Origin: Phytohabitans sp036906915
GTDB lineage: Bacteria; Actinomycetota; Actinomycetes; Mycobacteriales; Micromonosporaceae
DNA length: 55,744 nt
Assembly (NCBI RefSeq): GCF_036906915.1
Contig: NZ_JBAKHX010000053.1
Location: 1-55,744, forward strand
Direction of reading: 5' to 3'
Within the stretch, counting starts at the first letter, position 1. Every line of letters begins with the position of its first letter. Shown piece by piece: positions 40,884 through 50,716 of the stretch. Made by a program: the position numbers and the translations under genes. Under the pieces are notes generated by a model that was not told the origin of the DNA, did no database searches, and saw only the letters and a list, made by a program, of their open reading frames with translations.

Positions 40884-43352
40884 CTAGGCGCCCACGGACG
40901 TGATGCGGATGGCGGCTGCGCCTAGGTCGTCGGAGGCGGCCAGGTCGATCTCGGCGGTGATGGCCCAGTCGTGGTGGCCCTCGGGGTCGTCGAGGATCTG
41001 GCGTACCGTCCAGCTGTCGCGGCCCTGGTCGATCATCAGGAGGGCGGGGCCGCGCGCATCGGGACCGGTGCCGATCTCGTCGTGCTCGTCGAAGTACGGC
41101 GCCAGCGCCTCCTCCCAGGCGTCGGCGTCCCAGCCGGACTCGGCGTCCAGCTGGCCCAGCTCGTCCCAACGGCGCAAAGCCGCCAGCTCGACGCGGCGGA
41201 AGAGGGCGTTGCGCACCAGCACGCGGAACGCGCGCACGTTGCGGGAGACCTCGGGCGGACGCTGCTGCGTCGACGGGACGGTGGAGAGGCCGGACCGCAG
41301 CCGCTCCCACTCGTCGATGAGGCTGGAGTCGACCTGCCGGACCAGCTCGCCGAGCCACTCGATGAGGTCGATCAGCTCCTCGGTCTTGGCCTCGTCGGGC
41401 ACCGTCTGGCGCAGCGCCTTGTACGCGTCGGCCAGGTACCGCAGCACCAGCCCTTCCGACCGGGACAGCCCGTAGAAGGCCACGTACTCGGTGAACGTCA
41501 TCGCCCGCTCGTACATGTCGCGCACGACCGACTTCGGCGAGAGCTGGTAGTCGGAGACCCACGGGTGGCCCTTGCGGTAGGCCTCGTAGCCGACGTCGAG
41601 CAGGTCGGCGAGCGGCTTGGCGTGGGTCACCTGGTCGAGCAGTTCGAGGCGCGCCTCATACTCGATGCCGTCGGCCTTCATCGCGGCGACCGCCTCGCCC
41701 CGGGCCTTGAACTGCTGCGCGGAGAGCACCTGGCGCGGATCGTCCAGGATGGACTCGATGACCGACAGCACGTCGAGGGCGTACGTGGGCGACTCGCGGT
41801 CGAGCAGGTCGATCGCGGCGAGCGCGAACGGCGACAGCGGCTGGTTGAGCGCGAAGTCGAGCTGGAGGTCGACGGTGAGTCTTACCGGTGACGCGGTAAC
41901 GACACCGGCGGCCAGCAGAGCGCGATAGATGGCGATGGCTCGCCGGATGTGCTTGCGCTGGGCGGAGCGGTCGTCGTGGTTGTCGGTGAGCAGGTGCCGC
42001 ATGGCGGCGAACGCGTCGCCGGGCCGGCCGATGACGTTGAGCAGCATCGAGTGGCTGACCGCGAAGACCGACGTCAGGGGCTCGGGCTCGGCGGATACCA
42101 GTCGCTCGAACGTGGGATGGCCCCAGCCCACGGACCCCTCGGGTGGCTTCTTGCGCACCACCTTGCGGCGCTTCTTGGGGTCGTCGCCGGCCTTGGCGAG
42201 TGCCTTTTCGTTGTCGATGACGTGTTCGGGCGCCTGCACGACCACGGTGCCGACGGTGTCGAAGCCGGCGCGCCCGGCCCGGCCGGCGATCTGGTGGAAC
42301 TCGCGGGCCTTGAGCAGTCGCACCTTCGTCCCGTCGTACTTGCTCAGCGCGGTGAACAGCACCGTCCTGATGGGAACGTTGATGCCGACGCCGAGCGTGT
42401 CGGTGCCGCAGATCACCTTGAGCAGCCCGGCCTGGGCGAGAGTCTCGACGAGCCGGCGGTACTTGGGCAGCATCCCCGCGTGGTGTACGCCGATGCCGTG
42501 CCGGACCAGCCGGGAGAGCGTCTTGCCGAAGCCCGCGGTGAACCGGAAGTTGCCGATCATCTCGGCGATGGCGTCCTTCTCGGCGCGGGTGCAGACGTTG
42601 ACGCTCATGAGCGCCTGCGCGCGTTCCAGCGCGGCGGCCTGGGTGAAGTGGACAATGTAGACGGGCGCCTGCTTGGTGGAGAGCAGCTCCTCGATGGTCT
42701 CGTGCAACGGCGTCATCGCGTACGAGAAAATGAGCGGGACCGGCCGCTCCACCGAGCGGACGACGGCGGTCGACCGCCCGGTGCGCCGCGTCAGGTCCTT
42801 CTCGAAGAACGTCACGTCGCCGAGCGTCGCGGACATGAGCACGAACTGCGCCTGCGTCAGTTCGAGTAGCGGCACCTGCCAGGCCCAGCCCCGGTCGGGC
42901 TCGGAGTAGAAGTGGAACTCGTCCATGACGACGAGGCCCACGTCGGCGTCGGCGCCCTCGCGCAGCGCCATGTTGGCGAGGATCTCGGCGGTGCAGCAGA
43001 TGATGGGCGCGTCTTCGTTGACGCTGGCGTCACCGGTGAGCATGCCGACGTTGGCGGCGCCGAAGACGTCGCAGAGCGCGAAGAACTTCTCGGACACCAG
43101 CGCCTTGATGGGCGCGGTGTAGAACGTGGTGCGCCCGGTGGCGAGCGCGGCGAAGTGCGCGCCGGTGGCGACGAGGCTCTTGCCGGAGCCGGTGGGCGTG
43201 CTGAGGATCACATTGGCGCCTGAGACCACCTCGATCAGCGCCTCTTCCTGGTGCGGGTAGAGGCTGAGCCCCTGATCAGCGGCCCAGCCCGCGAACGCGT
43301 CGAAGACGGCGTCGGGGCTGGGGTCAGGGGGAATCCGGGCGGTAAGCGTCAT
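40884..43352 (-). CDS. Ski2-like DEAD/DEAH helicase with DUF3516-type C-terminus
   Basis: 822 residues. Helicase motifs: STPTGSGKS (Walker A), APIKALVSEKF, MDEFHFYSEPDRGW (a DEFH form of motif II), LMSATLGD, VHHAGMLPKYRR, GTDTLGVGINVPI and QIAGRAGRAGFD (motif VI). The C-terminal half with RKKPPEGSVGWGHPTFERL is the DUF3516-type region found in actinobacteria. It is probably an RNA helicase, but partners are unknown. No frameshift; ATG 43352. Confidence 0.88.
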   Translation of the reverse strand: MTLTARIPPDPSPDAVFDAFAGWAADQGLSLYPHQEEALIEVVSGANVILSTPTGSGKSLVATGAHFAALATGRTTFYTAPIKALVSEKFFALCDVFGAANVGMLTGDASVNEDAPIICCTAEILANMALREGADADVGLVVMDEFHFYSEPDRGWAWQVPLLELTQAQFVLMSATLGDVTFFEKDLTRRTGRSTAVVRSVERPVPLIFSYAMTPLHETIEELLSTKQAPVYIVHFTQAAALERAQALMSVNVCTRAEKDAIAEMIGNFRFTAGFGKTLSRLVRHGIGVHHAGMLPKYRRLVETLAQAGLLKVICGTDTLGVGINVPIRTVLFTALSKYDGTKVRLLKAREFHQIAGRAGRAGFDTVGTVVVQAPEHVIDNEKALAKAGDDPKKRRKVVRKKPPEGSVGWGHPTFERLVSAEPEPLTSVFAVSHSMLLNVIGRPGDAFAAMRHLLTDNHDDRSAQRKHIRRAIAIYRALLAAGVVTASPVRLTVDLQLDFALNQPLSPFALAAIDLLDRESPTYALDVLSVIESILDDPRQVLSAQQFKARGEAVAAMKADGIEYEARLELLDQVTHAKPLADLLDVGYEAYRKGHPWVSDYQLSPKSVVRDMYERAMTFTEYVAFYGLSRSEGLVLRYLADAYKALRQTVPDEAKTEELIDLIEWLGELVRQVDSSLIDEWERLRSGLSTVPSTQQRPPEVSRNVRAFRVLVRNALFRRVELAALRRWDELGQLDAESGWDADAWEEALAPYFDEHDEIGTGPDARGPALLMIDQGRDSWTVRQILDDPEGHHDWAITAEIDLAASDDLGAAAIRITSVGA

Positions 43353-43386
43353 GGCCCGTCAATAGTGCCAGGTCCCGGGGCGCCGG

Positions 43387-44355
43387 TCAGAGCCAGCCGC
43401 GCTCGCGGGCCTGCCAGCCCAGTTGAAGGCGTGATCGGGAGTTGGTCATCTCCATGAGGTGCTGGACGCGGCGGACGACGGTGCGGCGGCTCACACCCAG
43501 GCGGGCGGCGGCGGCCTCGTCGGTGAGGCCGGCCACGAGGAGCGAGAGCAGTTGCCGGTCGCCGGCCGAGATGCCCTGGTCGCCGGCCAGCTCGTCGCGG
43601 GCGCCCAGGGAGAGCGGGGTGGCGAGGGCCCACACCGTTTCGAAGAGGGCGACCAGGGCGTCGAGCAGGCCGCACGGGTGCACGAGGAGGGCCGCGTCGT
43701 GGGCGGTCGTGCTGTACGAGAGCGGCAGCAGGGCCAGCTCGCTGTCGGCGATGGCGAGCTTGGTGGGCAGCGAGTGGATGAGCCGGGCCTGCTCCCCGGA
43801 GCGCACGTGCACGGCGGCGGCCGCGGCGCTCGCCTGGTCGTCCAGCACGGAGGCGTCGTACACGCCCCGGTAGACCACGCCGGCAGCCTCCCGGTCGAGC
43901 TGGGTGCGGTTGACCTCGTTGGGCTTGGCGAACGGGGGCGCCACCAGCACCCGCATCTCGCGGCGGGCGGTGCGCTGCACCCGGTCGAAGGCGCGGCCGA
44001 CCGCAGCCCTCCCCGACACGATCTCGATGAGATCTTCGGTGCTGCGGTCCGCGACGCGGTGCTGCGCCTCGTCGGCGAGCCGGTGCGCGGCCTCGCGGGT
44101 GCGCTCCAGCTCCTCCATCCGGCGCTGGATGAGCTGCTCGACGGCCAGGTCGGGCGGCACCGGCACCACCTTGTCGTGTGGCGCCGGCGTGCGGTGCACC
44201 AGCCCTTTGCGGTGCAGCCCGGCGAGCGCGCGGCGGACCTGTGCGGCGGTCAGCTCGGTGCGGTCGGCGAGCTGGGGGAGGGGTGCGCTGCCCTGCCGCA
44301 CCAGCGTGAGGTAGGTGGATTCTTCCGCGGCGGTGAGGCCGGCCGCTTGGAGCAC
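43387..44355 (-). CDS. TrmB-like N-terminus plus LuxR-type HTH regulator
   Basis: 322 residues starting at GTG 44355 behind AAAGGAGG with 5-base spacing. The N-terminal winged helix (GLTAAEESTYLTLVRQGS; LTAAQVRRALAGLHRKGLV) is of the TrmB/MarR kind, followed by an effector-like domain (MRVLVAPPFAKP; LVHPCGLLDALVALFETVW) and a C-terminal LuxR HTH (ISAGDRQLLSLLVAGLTDEAAAARLGVSRRTVVRRV). This two-ended DNA-binding layout is common in actinobacteria. It diverges from a secreted subtilase with a 121-base gap and is a good candidate for its regulator; the effector is unknown. Confidence 0.83.
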   Translation of the reverse strand: MLQAAGLTAAEESTYLTLVRQGSAPLPQLADRTELTAAQVRRALAGLHRKGLVHRTPAPHDKVVPVPPDLAVEQLIQRRMEELERTREAAHRLADEAQHRVADRSTEDLIEIVSGRAAVGRAFDRVQRTARREMRVLVAPPFAKPNEVNRTQLDREAAGVVYRGVYDASVLDDQASAAAAAVHVRSGEQARLIHSLPTKLAIADSELALLPLSYSTTAHDAALLVHPCGLLDALVALFETVWALATPLSLGARDELAGDQGISAGDRQLLSLLVAGLTDEAAAARLGVSRRTVVRRVQHLMEMTNSRSRLQLGWQARERGWL

Positions 44356-44476
44356 TCGGGCCTCCTTTGACGCAACTGGGACATGGCGCACCTGCGCTGA
44401 CCGTAGATCCTTTACGGCGGTGATGACAAGGTGTGACGCTGCCCTCGGCACAGCGCGGGACGTTACTGGGGGAGTC

Positions 44477-47400
44477 GTGGTCAGACCGTTACGCAGAGTA
44501 CTCATTCTGGCCGCTTCCCTGATCACCGTCACCGCAGCGGCCGGACCCGCGGGGGCCGAGCCCCCCAGTGGCGCAGTAGCGCCATCTTTGGCCCCCGCGA
44601 CCGTCCGCCAAGCGCACGACCTCACCCTCGTCACGGGCGACGTCGTGCGACTGTCCACACTGGCCGACGGGCGGCAGGTCGCCACGGTCGACGAGGGTCG
44701 CGGCTTCCAGATCTCCCAGCGAAACGGCGATGTGTACGCGGTGCCACACGCCGCGGTGCCGTACGTGCGCTCCGGTCAGGTGGACGAGGCGCTGTTCAAC
44801 CTGACCGACCTGGCGGCCGCCGGGTACCACGACGGGGCCAGCCAGACGCTGCCGCTGCTGGTGACCGGGCCCGGGGCCGCCACCCTGGGTGCCACGCGGG
44901 GTCGCGAGCTGCGCAGCATCGGCGCGCTCGCCCTGGACCAGGACAAGGACCAGGCGCGCCAGTCCTGGGGGGCACTCACCGCCGGCCAGGTGCGCAAGAT
45001 GTGGCTGAACCGCCGCGTGCGGGCGACGCTCGACGACAGCGTCCCGCGGATCGGCGCACCCACGGCGTGGCGGTCCGGATACGACGGGCGGGGCGTCAAG
45101 GTGGCGGTGCTCGACAGCGGGTACGACCCCACGCACCCCGCGCTTACGGGCCGGGTGAGCACCGCGGCGAACTTCACCGACGAGACGGACACCGTCGACC
45201 GCTTCGGCCACGGCACGCACGTGGCGGCGACCGTGGCCGGCCGGGGCGCCAGGAAAGGCGTCGCGCCCGGCGCCGATCTCCTGGTCGGCAAGGTGCTCGA
45301 CGGGACAGGCGCCGGCGACCTGTCGTGGGTCATCGCCGGCATGGAGTGGGCGGTCAGTCAGGGCGCCCGGATCGTCAACGTCAGTCTGGGCGCCGAGGCG
45401 TTCGAAGGACCGGACCCGGTCACCGAAGCGGTCGACGCGCTAACCGCCAGCTCAGGCGCGCTCTTCGTGGTGGCCGCCGGTAACTCCGGCCCCGGCATGC
45501 AGACCGTCACCACGCCCGGCACCGCCACCTCGGCGCTGACCGTCGGCGCGGTGTCCAAAGAGGACGGGCTGGCGCCGTTCTCCGGGCGCGGCCCGCGACT
45601 CGGCGACGGCGCGGTCAAGCCAGAGATCACCGCACCGGGCGTGGGCATCGTCGCCGCGCGGGCCGCCGGCACGGGCCTCGGCGAGGTGGTGAGCGGGTCA
45701 CTGACCGCGATGTCGGGCACCTCGATGGCCACCCCGCACGTGGCGGGCGCCGCTGCGCTGCTGGCCCAGCGGCACCCCGACTGGAAAGCCGGGCAACTCA
45801 AGGCGGCGCTCGTGGCGAGCGCGGCGCCGGTGAAGGGGCCGCTGTGGGCGGTCGGCAGCGGACGGGTCGACGTGGCGGCCGCCATGACGCAGCAGGTGGT
45901 CGCCGAGCCAGCCGCGCTCACCGTCGACCAAGGGTCGGCAGAGGTCACGTACCGAAACACCGGCAAGAAGCCGGTGACGCTCACGCTCTCCGCGACCGCG
46001 GCAAGCACCGGCGCCACCCCCACGCCAGCCACGCTCCGCGTCTCGCCGAGCCGCCTGACGGTGCCGGCGGGGGAGACGATCACTGCAACGGTACGCGTCG
46101 GCGCCGGGACCCCGGCCGGCACGTACGCGGGATTGCTCACCGCCCGCGGCGGCGGCCAGCAGGTCCGCACCCCGGTGGGCGTGACGAAGACCGCCCCGGT
46201 GCGCACGCTGACCGTCGAGGGCGTCAACCACGACGGGAGCGCGCCGGACAGCTGGAGCAACGTCATGCTCTGGAACCTGGACAGCGGCGCCCGCCACTAC
46301 GCCCACTTCGGCGGGAACGCCACGACCACGGTGGAGGTGCCCGAAGGCCGGTACGCCTTGACGGGGCTGCTCTTCGGCATCGACGGGACGGGTGAGATCC
46401 GGGAGGCCACCGCGGTCTCGGAGCCGGAGCTGACCGTCGCCGGCGACCGGAAGCTGCGCTACGACGGCCGCACCGCCACCCGGTTGCGCGTGGACACGCC
46501 GCGACCGGCCGCCGTGGCCGGTCTGGGCGTCGTCTGGCAGCGCGTCACCGCCAACCGGTCGCTGCTGGAAGGCAACTCGTTCAACCCGGAGACGGCCGTC
46601 TACGCCACCGCCTCGGGCCAGGCCGCCGTGGGCACGTTCCGCTTCCTGACCCGCTGGGACCTCGCCGGGACGGATTACCGGTACGACCTGCTTTTCGTGG
46701 AGACCGGGCGGGTGCCGGCCAAGCCGCGGCAGGCCGCCACCGAACTGGCCACAGTGGAGAGCGAGTTCCACGGGCACGGCGTGGAGTTGCGGGCGCGCGA
46801 CACCCGGGGCGGGTTCGCCGACGGGGTGGATGTGGCGCTCGGCTTCGGCCGGTCGGTCGACCGGGCCGGTGTGCGCACCGACTACGTCAGCACCCGGGGC
46901 GTGACGTGGCGGCACGAGGTGGTGCAGGAGCTCGACTTCGGGCTCGGGCGCAAGGGCGGCATGCACCAGCTCAGTCGCGCGTACAAGGCCGGCGAGCGGG
47001 CGCGCGAGGTGTGGTTCGGGGCGCTGGTGCGGCCCGCGCTGCCCGACACCGGGGCGGACTACGCGTACGGGGCACCGGTCAACCGGGCGCACAACGCGAT
47101 CCGGGTCGCGGTGCCGCAGTACGCGGACGGCGGCGTCGGGCAGTACGGCTGGCTGGACTACCGCTCGGACCGGGGCCGGCTGACCCTGCGCCGGGGCAAC
47201 ACCGTGGTCGGCGACACCACGCTGCCGTACACGCAGTTCACGGTGCCGGGGCGCGAGGCCACGTACCGGTTGACGCTGGACGTGGCCCGGGACCGGTTCA
47301 CCGACGATCGCGAGTGGTGGACCACCTCGACGGCGACGACGACGACGTGGACGTTCCGGTCCGGGCGGCCGCGCGGGGACAGCGTCGCCGTGCTGCCGCT

Positions 47401-47716
47401 GCTCCAGATCGGGTATGACATCCGCACCGACCTATCGAACACCGTGGGCGCCCGTCGGCCGTACGCGATGAAGCTGGAACTGGGCTACCAGCCCGGCTAT
47501 CAGCGCGGCGGCCGCATCGCGGCGGACGTCCGGGTTTCCTACGACGACGGCGCGCACTGGCGCGCGGTGCCGACCACCGGCGGGCGGAGCGTGACCGCGA
47601 CGGTGCCGGCGGCCCCGCCCGGCGCGAAGTTCGCGACGATCCGGGTCATCGCCACCGACGGTGCCGGCAACCGGATCGACCAGACCATTACCCGTGCCTG
47701 GAAGGTGACCCGATGA
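44477..47716 (+). CDS. Secreted S8 subtilisin-like serine protease
   Basis: 1079 residues from GTG 44477 after a GGGGGAG site. A signal peptide (RRVLILAASLITVTAAAGPAGA) and a prosequence precede the peptidase. Catalytic residues are Asp213 (VAVLDSGYD), His245 (FGHGTHVA) and Ser416 (SGTSMATPH), with the oxyanion Asn in VVAAGNSGPG. From about residue 480 there are beta-rich accessory domains (TVPAGETITATVRVGAGTPA), then long C-terminal modules of uncertain type ending with VSYDDGAHWRAVP. It degrades extracellular protein. Its stop overlaps the ATG of a 43-residue ORF. Confidence 0.92.
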   Translation: MVRPLRRVLILAASLITVTAAAGPAGAEPPSGAVAPSLAPATVRQAHDLTLVTGDVVRLSTLADGRQVATVDEGRGFQISQRNGDVYAVPHAAVPYVRSGQVDEALFNLTDLAAAGYHDGASQTLPLLVTGPGAATLGATRGRELRSIGALALDQDKDQARQSWGALTAGQVRKMWLNRRVRATLDDSVPRIGAPTAWRSGYDGRGVKVAVLDSGYDPTHPALTGRVSTAANFTDETDTVDRFGHGTHVAATVAGRGARKGVAPGADLLVGKVLDGTGAGDLSWVIAGMEWAVSQGARIVNVSLGAEAFEGPDPVTEAVDALTASSGALFVVAAGNSGPGMQTVTTPGTATSALTVGAVSKEDGLAPFSGRGPRLGDGAVKPEITAPGVGIVAARAAGTGLGEVVSGSLTAMSGTSMATPHVAGAAALLAQRHPDWKAGQLKAALVASAAPVKGPLWAVGSGRVDVAAAMTQQVVAEPAALTVDQGSAEVTYRNTGKKPVTLTLSATAASTGATPTPATLRVSPSRLTVPAGETITATVRVGAGTPAGTYAGLLTARGGGQQVRTPVGVTKTAPVRTLTVEGVNHDGSAPDSWSNVMLWNLDSGARHYAHFGGNATTTVEVPEGRYALTGLLFGIDGTGEIREATAVSEPELTVAGDRKLRYDGRTATRLRVDTPRPAAVAGLGVVWQRVTANRSLLEGNSFNPETAVYATASGQAAVGTFRFLTRWDLAGTDYRYDLLFVETGRVPAKPRQAATELATVESEFHGHGVELRARDTRGGFADGVDVALGFGRSVDRAGVRTDYVSTRGVTWRHEVVQELDFGLGRKGGMHQLSRAYKAGERAREVWFGALVRPALPDTGADYAYGAPVNRAHNAIRVAVPQYADGGVGQYGWLDYRSDRGRLTLRRGNTVVGDTTLPYTQFTVPGREATYRLTLDVARDRFTDDREWWTTSTATTTTWTFRSGRPRGDSVAVLPLLQIGYDIRTDLSNTVGARRPYAMKLELGYQPGYQRGGRIAADVRVSYDDGAHWRAVPTTGGRSVTATVPAAPPGAKFATIRVIATDGAGNRIDQTITRAWKVTR

Positions 47717-47844
47717 GCCCGATCTGCGGCGAGCCACCGCCCGACGAGAAGGATAGGGAGACCGCCGCTCGCCGCGCCGAGGCGGTGCTCGTGGACGTCA
47801 GCAAACGGTCGGAGCGCGGTCGCCCCGAGCTCTGGATCTGGTAA
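47713..47844 (+). CDS. Small ORF coupled to the subtilase gene
   Basis: A 43-residue open frame starts in the subtilase stop (ATGA) and ends in TAA at 47844. It is highly charged (CGEPPPDEKDRE, then ETAARRAEAVLVDVSKRSER) with one cysteine and a WIW C-terminus, no signal peptide and no recognised family. Translational coupling and good GC codon usage favour a real product. The role is unknown; a small regulator or chaperone is only a guess. Confidence 0.4.
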   Translation: MSPICGEPPPDEKDRETAARRAEAVLVDVSKRSERGRPELWIW

Positions 47845-47869
47845 CCCCCTATCCGTACGATCGGCCCCG

Positions 47870-50716
47870 GTGCATACGCATTCGTACCGCGTCCTCGGTC
47901 CGCTCGAGGTGGGAGCGGACGGGAGCACCGTGCCTCTCGGCGGGCGGATGCCCCGGATCCTGCTGGGCACCCTGCTGCTCCAGCCGGGCCGGGTGGTCTC
48001 CACGGACGTACTGGTCGACGTCCTGTGGCCAGACGCGCCACCGCCGTCGGCGGTGGCGAACCTCCGCACGTACGTCCGCGGCCTCCGCGGGCGGCTGTCC
48101 GACGACGCGATCATCACAAAGCCGCACGGGTACGCGGTCGCGGTCGAGCCGGCGGCCCTTGACCTGACCCTGTTCGAGGCGCGCGCCGAGCAGGCCCGGA
48201 TGGCGTGGGCAGCCGGTGACGCGGCGGGAGCGCTGCGGCTGCTGGAAGACGCGATCGGGCTCTGGCGCGGGCGGCTGCTGGAAGACCTGCCGGCCAGCCC
48301 CGCGTGGGAGGCGGTGGAGAGCCGCCTGACCGCGCTCAAGACGGCGCTGGTCGAGCTGGCGATGGAGATCCGGATCGGGCTCGGGCAGCACGAGGTGGCC
48401 GCCGCCGAACTGCGCGGGCTGCTGGCCACCGACCCGCTGCACGAGGGTTTCTGGCGCCGGCTGGTACTCGCGCTGCACGCGAGCGGGCGCACGGCGGAGG
48501 CGCTTCGGGCGTACGCGGATGCCCGGCAGGTCCTCGCCGACGAGCTGGGTGTCGGGCCCGGACCGCAACTGCGCGCCGCCTTTGATCTGGTGTTGCGGGC
48601 GGCGCCGCAGGCGCCCGGCCCGATCTGCCAGCTCCCGCTCGACCCGCCCGACTTCACCGGGCGGGGGCCGCTGGTCGACCAGATCGTGGCGCACCTGACC
48701 GGCCGCCGCCCGGCGGTGGTCGCGATCTCCGGCGCGCCCGGCGTCGGCAAGTCGGCGCTCGCGGTGCACGTCGGGCACGCGGTGCGGGCGGCGTTCCCGG
48801 ATGGGCAGCTGTACGTGGACATGCGGGGGACCGGCGAGGCGCCCCGCGATCCCGGTGAGGTGCTCGCGGAGCTCCTACGGGCGCTGGGCGTCGCCGAGCC
48901 GGCGCTGCCAGCCGGAGTGCCGGCCCGGGCGGCGCTGCTGCGGTCCCGCCTGTCCACCCAGCGGATGCTGCTCGTACTCGACGACGTGGCGCACGCCGGG
49001 CAGGTGCGCCCGCTGCTGCCCGGCGTCGGGGCGTGCGCCGTGCTCGCCACCAGCCGGATGCGCCTGCCCGACCTGTGCGACGCCCTCGGAGTCAACGTCG
49101 ACGTGCTGACCGACCAGGAGGCGCAGGAGCTGTTCAGCCGCGTGGCCGGGCGGCGGCGGGTCGTGGAGCAGCCCGAGAGCGCCCGCGACATCCTGCGCGC
49201 CTGCGGCCACCTGCCGCTCGCCGTGCGGATCGCCGGCGCCAAGCTGGCCCAGCGACCGGGGTGGTCTCTGGCCGTCCTGGCCGACCGCCTGAAGCTGGAA
49301 CGGCACCGCCTCGACGAGCTGCGCGCCGGCGACCTCGCGGTACGCGCCAGCGTCGAGCTGAGCTACCGGCTGCTCCCGCCGGTGGCGGCGCGGGCGTTCC
49401 GGCTGCTGGGGACGCTCGGCCCCGGGCCGGTGCCGGCGTGGGTGGTGAGTGCGCTGATCGACGCGCCAGCCACCGAAGACGTCGTGGATCTGCTCGTCGA
49501 CGCGAACCTGCTCCAGCTCGTCGGCATGGACGGCGCCGGCCAGGCCCGGTACCGGCTGCACGACCTGCTGCGCTGCTACGGCGTCGAGCGTGCCGAAGGC
49601 GACACGGTCGTTTCCCGGCAGGCGGCGGTGCGACGGGTGCTGGACGGTTGGCTCGCGCTGGCTTCCTCCGCACGCGAGCGCATGCCGGTGCACTATTTCG
49701 GCGTCTCCGCCGAGGTGTTGGAGGCGCCTTTCGTCGTCGACCCGATGGCGTGGTTCGGGGCCGAACTGCCCGCGCTCGTGGCCGCCGTCGAGCTGGCGCA
49801 CGCGAACGGGTTCGACGGGCATGCGTGGCGGATCGCGGCCGCTCTCGCGCCGTACTTCGACCTGCGGGGGCGGCGGGACACCTGGTGGCGCGTCCACCAG
49901 ACCGGGCTGGCCAGCGCGCGGCGGGCCGGCGACCGGCACGGCGAGGCGATCCTGCTGCGCGACATCGGCCAGCTGCACCTCTACCACGACCGGTACGAGG
50001 AGGCCGCGGCGGCGTTCACGGCGGCGCGGGAGCTTTTCGGCGCGACCGGCGACTCGAGCGGCGAGGCGATCGCGCTCGCCGGGCAGGGCACCGTGCACCG
50101 CATCGCCGGGCGGCACCACCGGGCCCTGCACCTGTACCGCCGGGCACTGGAAGCATTCGAGCGGCTCGGCGACAGGCACAGCCAGGCGGTCGTGTACGGC
50201 TCGATGGGGCTGGCGCACCTGGGGCTGCGGCAGTACAGGCCGGCTCAACGCTGGCTGACCGCCGCGTACGAGCTGGCCGTCGAGCTGGGCGACCGCCACA
50301 GGCAGGCGCTGGCCCTGCACCGGCTCGCCACCCTGCGCCAGGGGCGCGGCCGGCCCGACCGGGCCCGCGAGGAGCTGCACCGCGCCCTGGGGCTGCTGGA
50401 GGAGCTGGGTGACGACGCGTGCGCCGCCTACGTACGGCAGAGCATCGGTGAGCTGCACCTGCGGTTCGGCGACCCGCGGCGGGCGGGGGAGTTCCTGGCC
50501 GACTCGCTCAGCGTGCAGAAACGGCTCGGCGACCGGCGGGCGGAGGCGACCATCGCCGCGCTGCTCGGCGAGTGGCACGGCGCGGCTGGCCGCACCAACC
50601 GCGCCAAGGAGTACCTGACGCGGGCCCTCTCCACCTGGCGTGACCTGGCCGTACCGGCCCAGGAGGCGGCGGTGGCGGCTCGCTTGCGCGCTCTGCGGGC
50701 CTCCTCACCGGGGTGA
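47870..50716 (+). CDS. AfsR/SARP-family regulator with NB-ARC and TPR domains (second)
   Basis: 948 residues, GTG 47870. Order: OmpR-like winged helix (YRVLGPLEVGADG; VSTDVLVDVLWPD), BTAD (about 95-240, with LDLTLFEARAEQAR and GRTAEALRAYADAR), NB-ARC with P-loop SGAPGVGKSAL (about 287-297) and LLVLDDV, GHLPLAVRIAGAKL, then about ten TPR-like units to the end. It shares the layout of the regulator at 7633 but is clearly diverged. The start has no clear ribosome site 25 bases after the small ORF, so it may be leaderless. Its end overlaps the convergent NlpC/P60 gene by 12 bases. Targets are unknown. Confidence 0.9.
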   Translation: MHTHSYRVLGPLEVGADGSTVPLGGRMPRILLGTLLLQPGRVVSTDVLVDVLWPDAPPPSAVANLRTYVRGLRGRLSDDAIITKPHGYAVAVEPAALDLTLFEARAEQARMAWAAGDAAGALRLLEDAIGLWRGRLLEDLPASPAWEAVESRLTALKTALVELAMEIRIGLGQHEVAAAELRGLLATDPLHEGFWRRLVLALHASGRTAEALRAYADARQVLADELGVGPGPQLRAAFDLVLRAAPQAPGPICQLPLDPPDFTGRGPLVDQIVAHLTGRRPAVVAISGAPGVGKSALAVHVGHAVRAAFPDGQLYVDMRGTGEAPRDPGEVLAELLRALGVAEPALPAGVPARAALLRSRLSTQRMLLVLDDVAHAGQVRPLLPGVGACAVLATSRMRLPDLCDALGVNVDVLTDQEAQELFSRVAGRRRVVEQPESARDILRACGHLPLAVRIAGAKLAQRPGWSLAVLADRLKLERHRLDELRAGDLAVRASVELSYRLLPPVAARAFRLLGTLGPGPVPAWVVSALIDAPATEDVVDLLVDANLLQLVGMDGAGQARYRLHDLLRCYGVERAEGDTVVSRQAAVRRVLDGWLALASSARERMPVHYFGVSAEVLEAPFVVDPMAWFGAELPALVAAVELAHANGFDGHAWRIAAALAPYFDLRGRRDTWWRVHQTGLASARRAGDRHGEAILLRDIGQLHLYHDRYEEAAAAFTAARELFGATGDSSGEAIALAGQGTVHRIAGRHHRALHLYRRALEAFERLGDRHSQAVVYGSMGLAHLGLRQYRPAQRWLTAAYELAVELGDRHRQALALHRLATLRQGRGRPDRAREELHRALGLLEELGDDACAAYVRQSIGELHLRFGDPRRAGEFLADSLSVQKRLGDRRAEATIAALLGEWHGAAGRTNRAKEYLTRALSTWRDLAVPAQEAAVAARLRALRASSPG

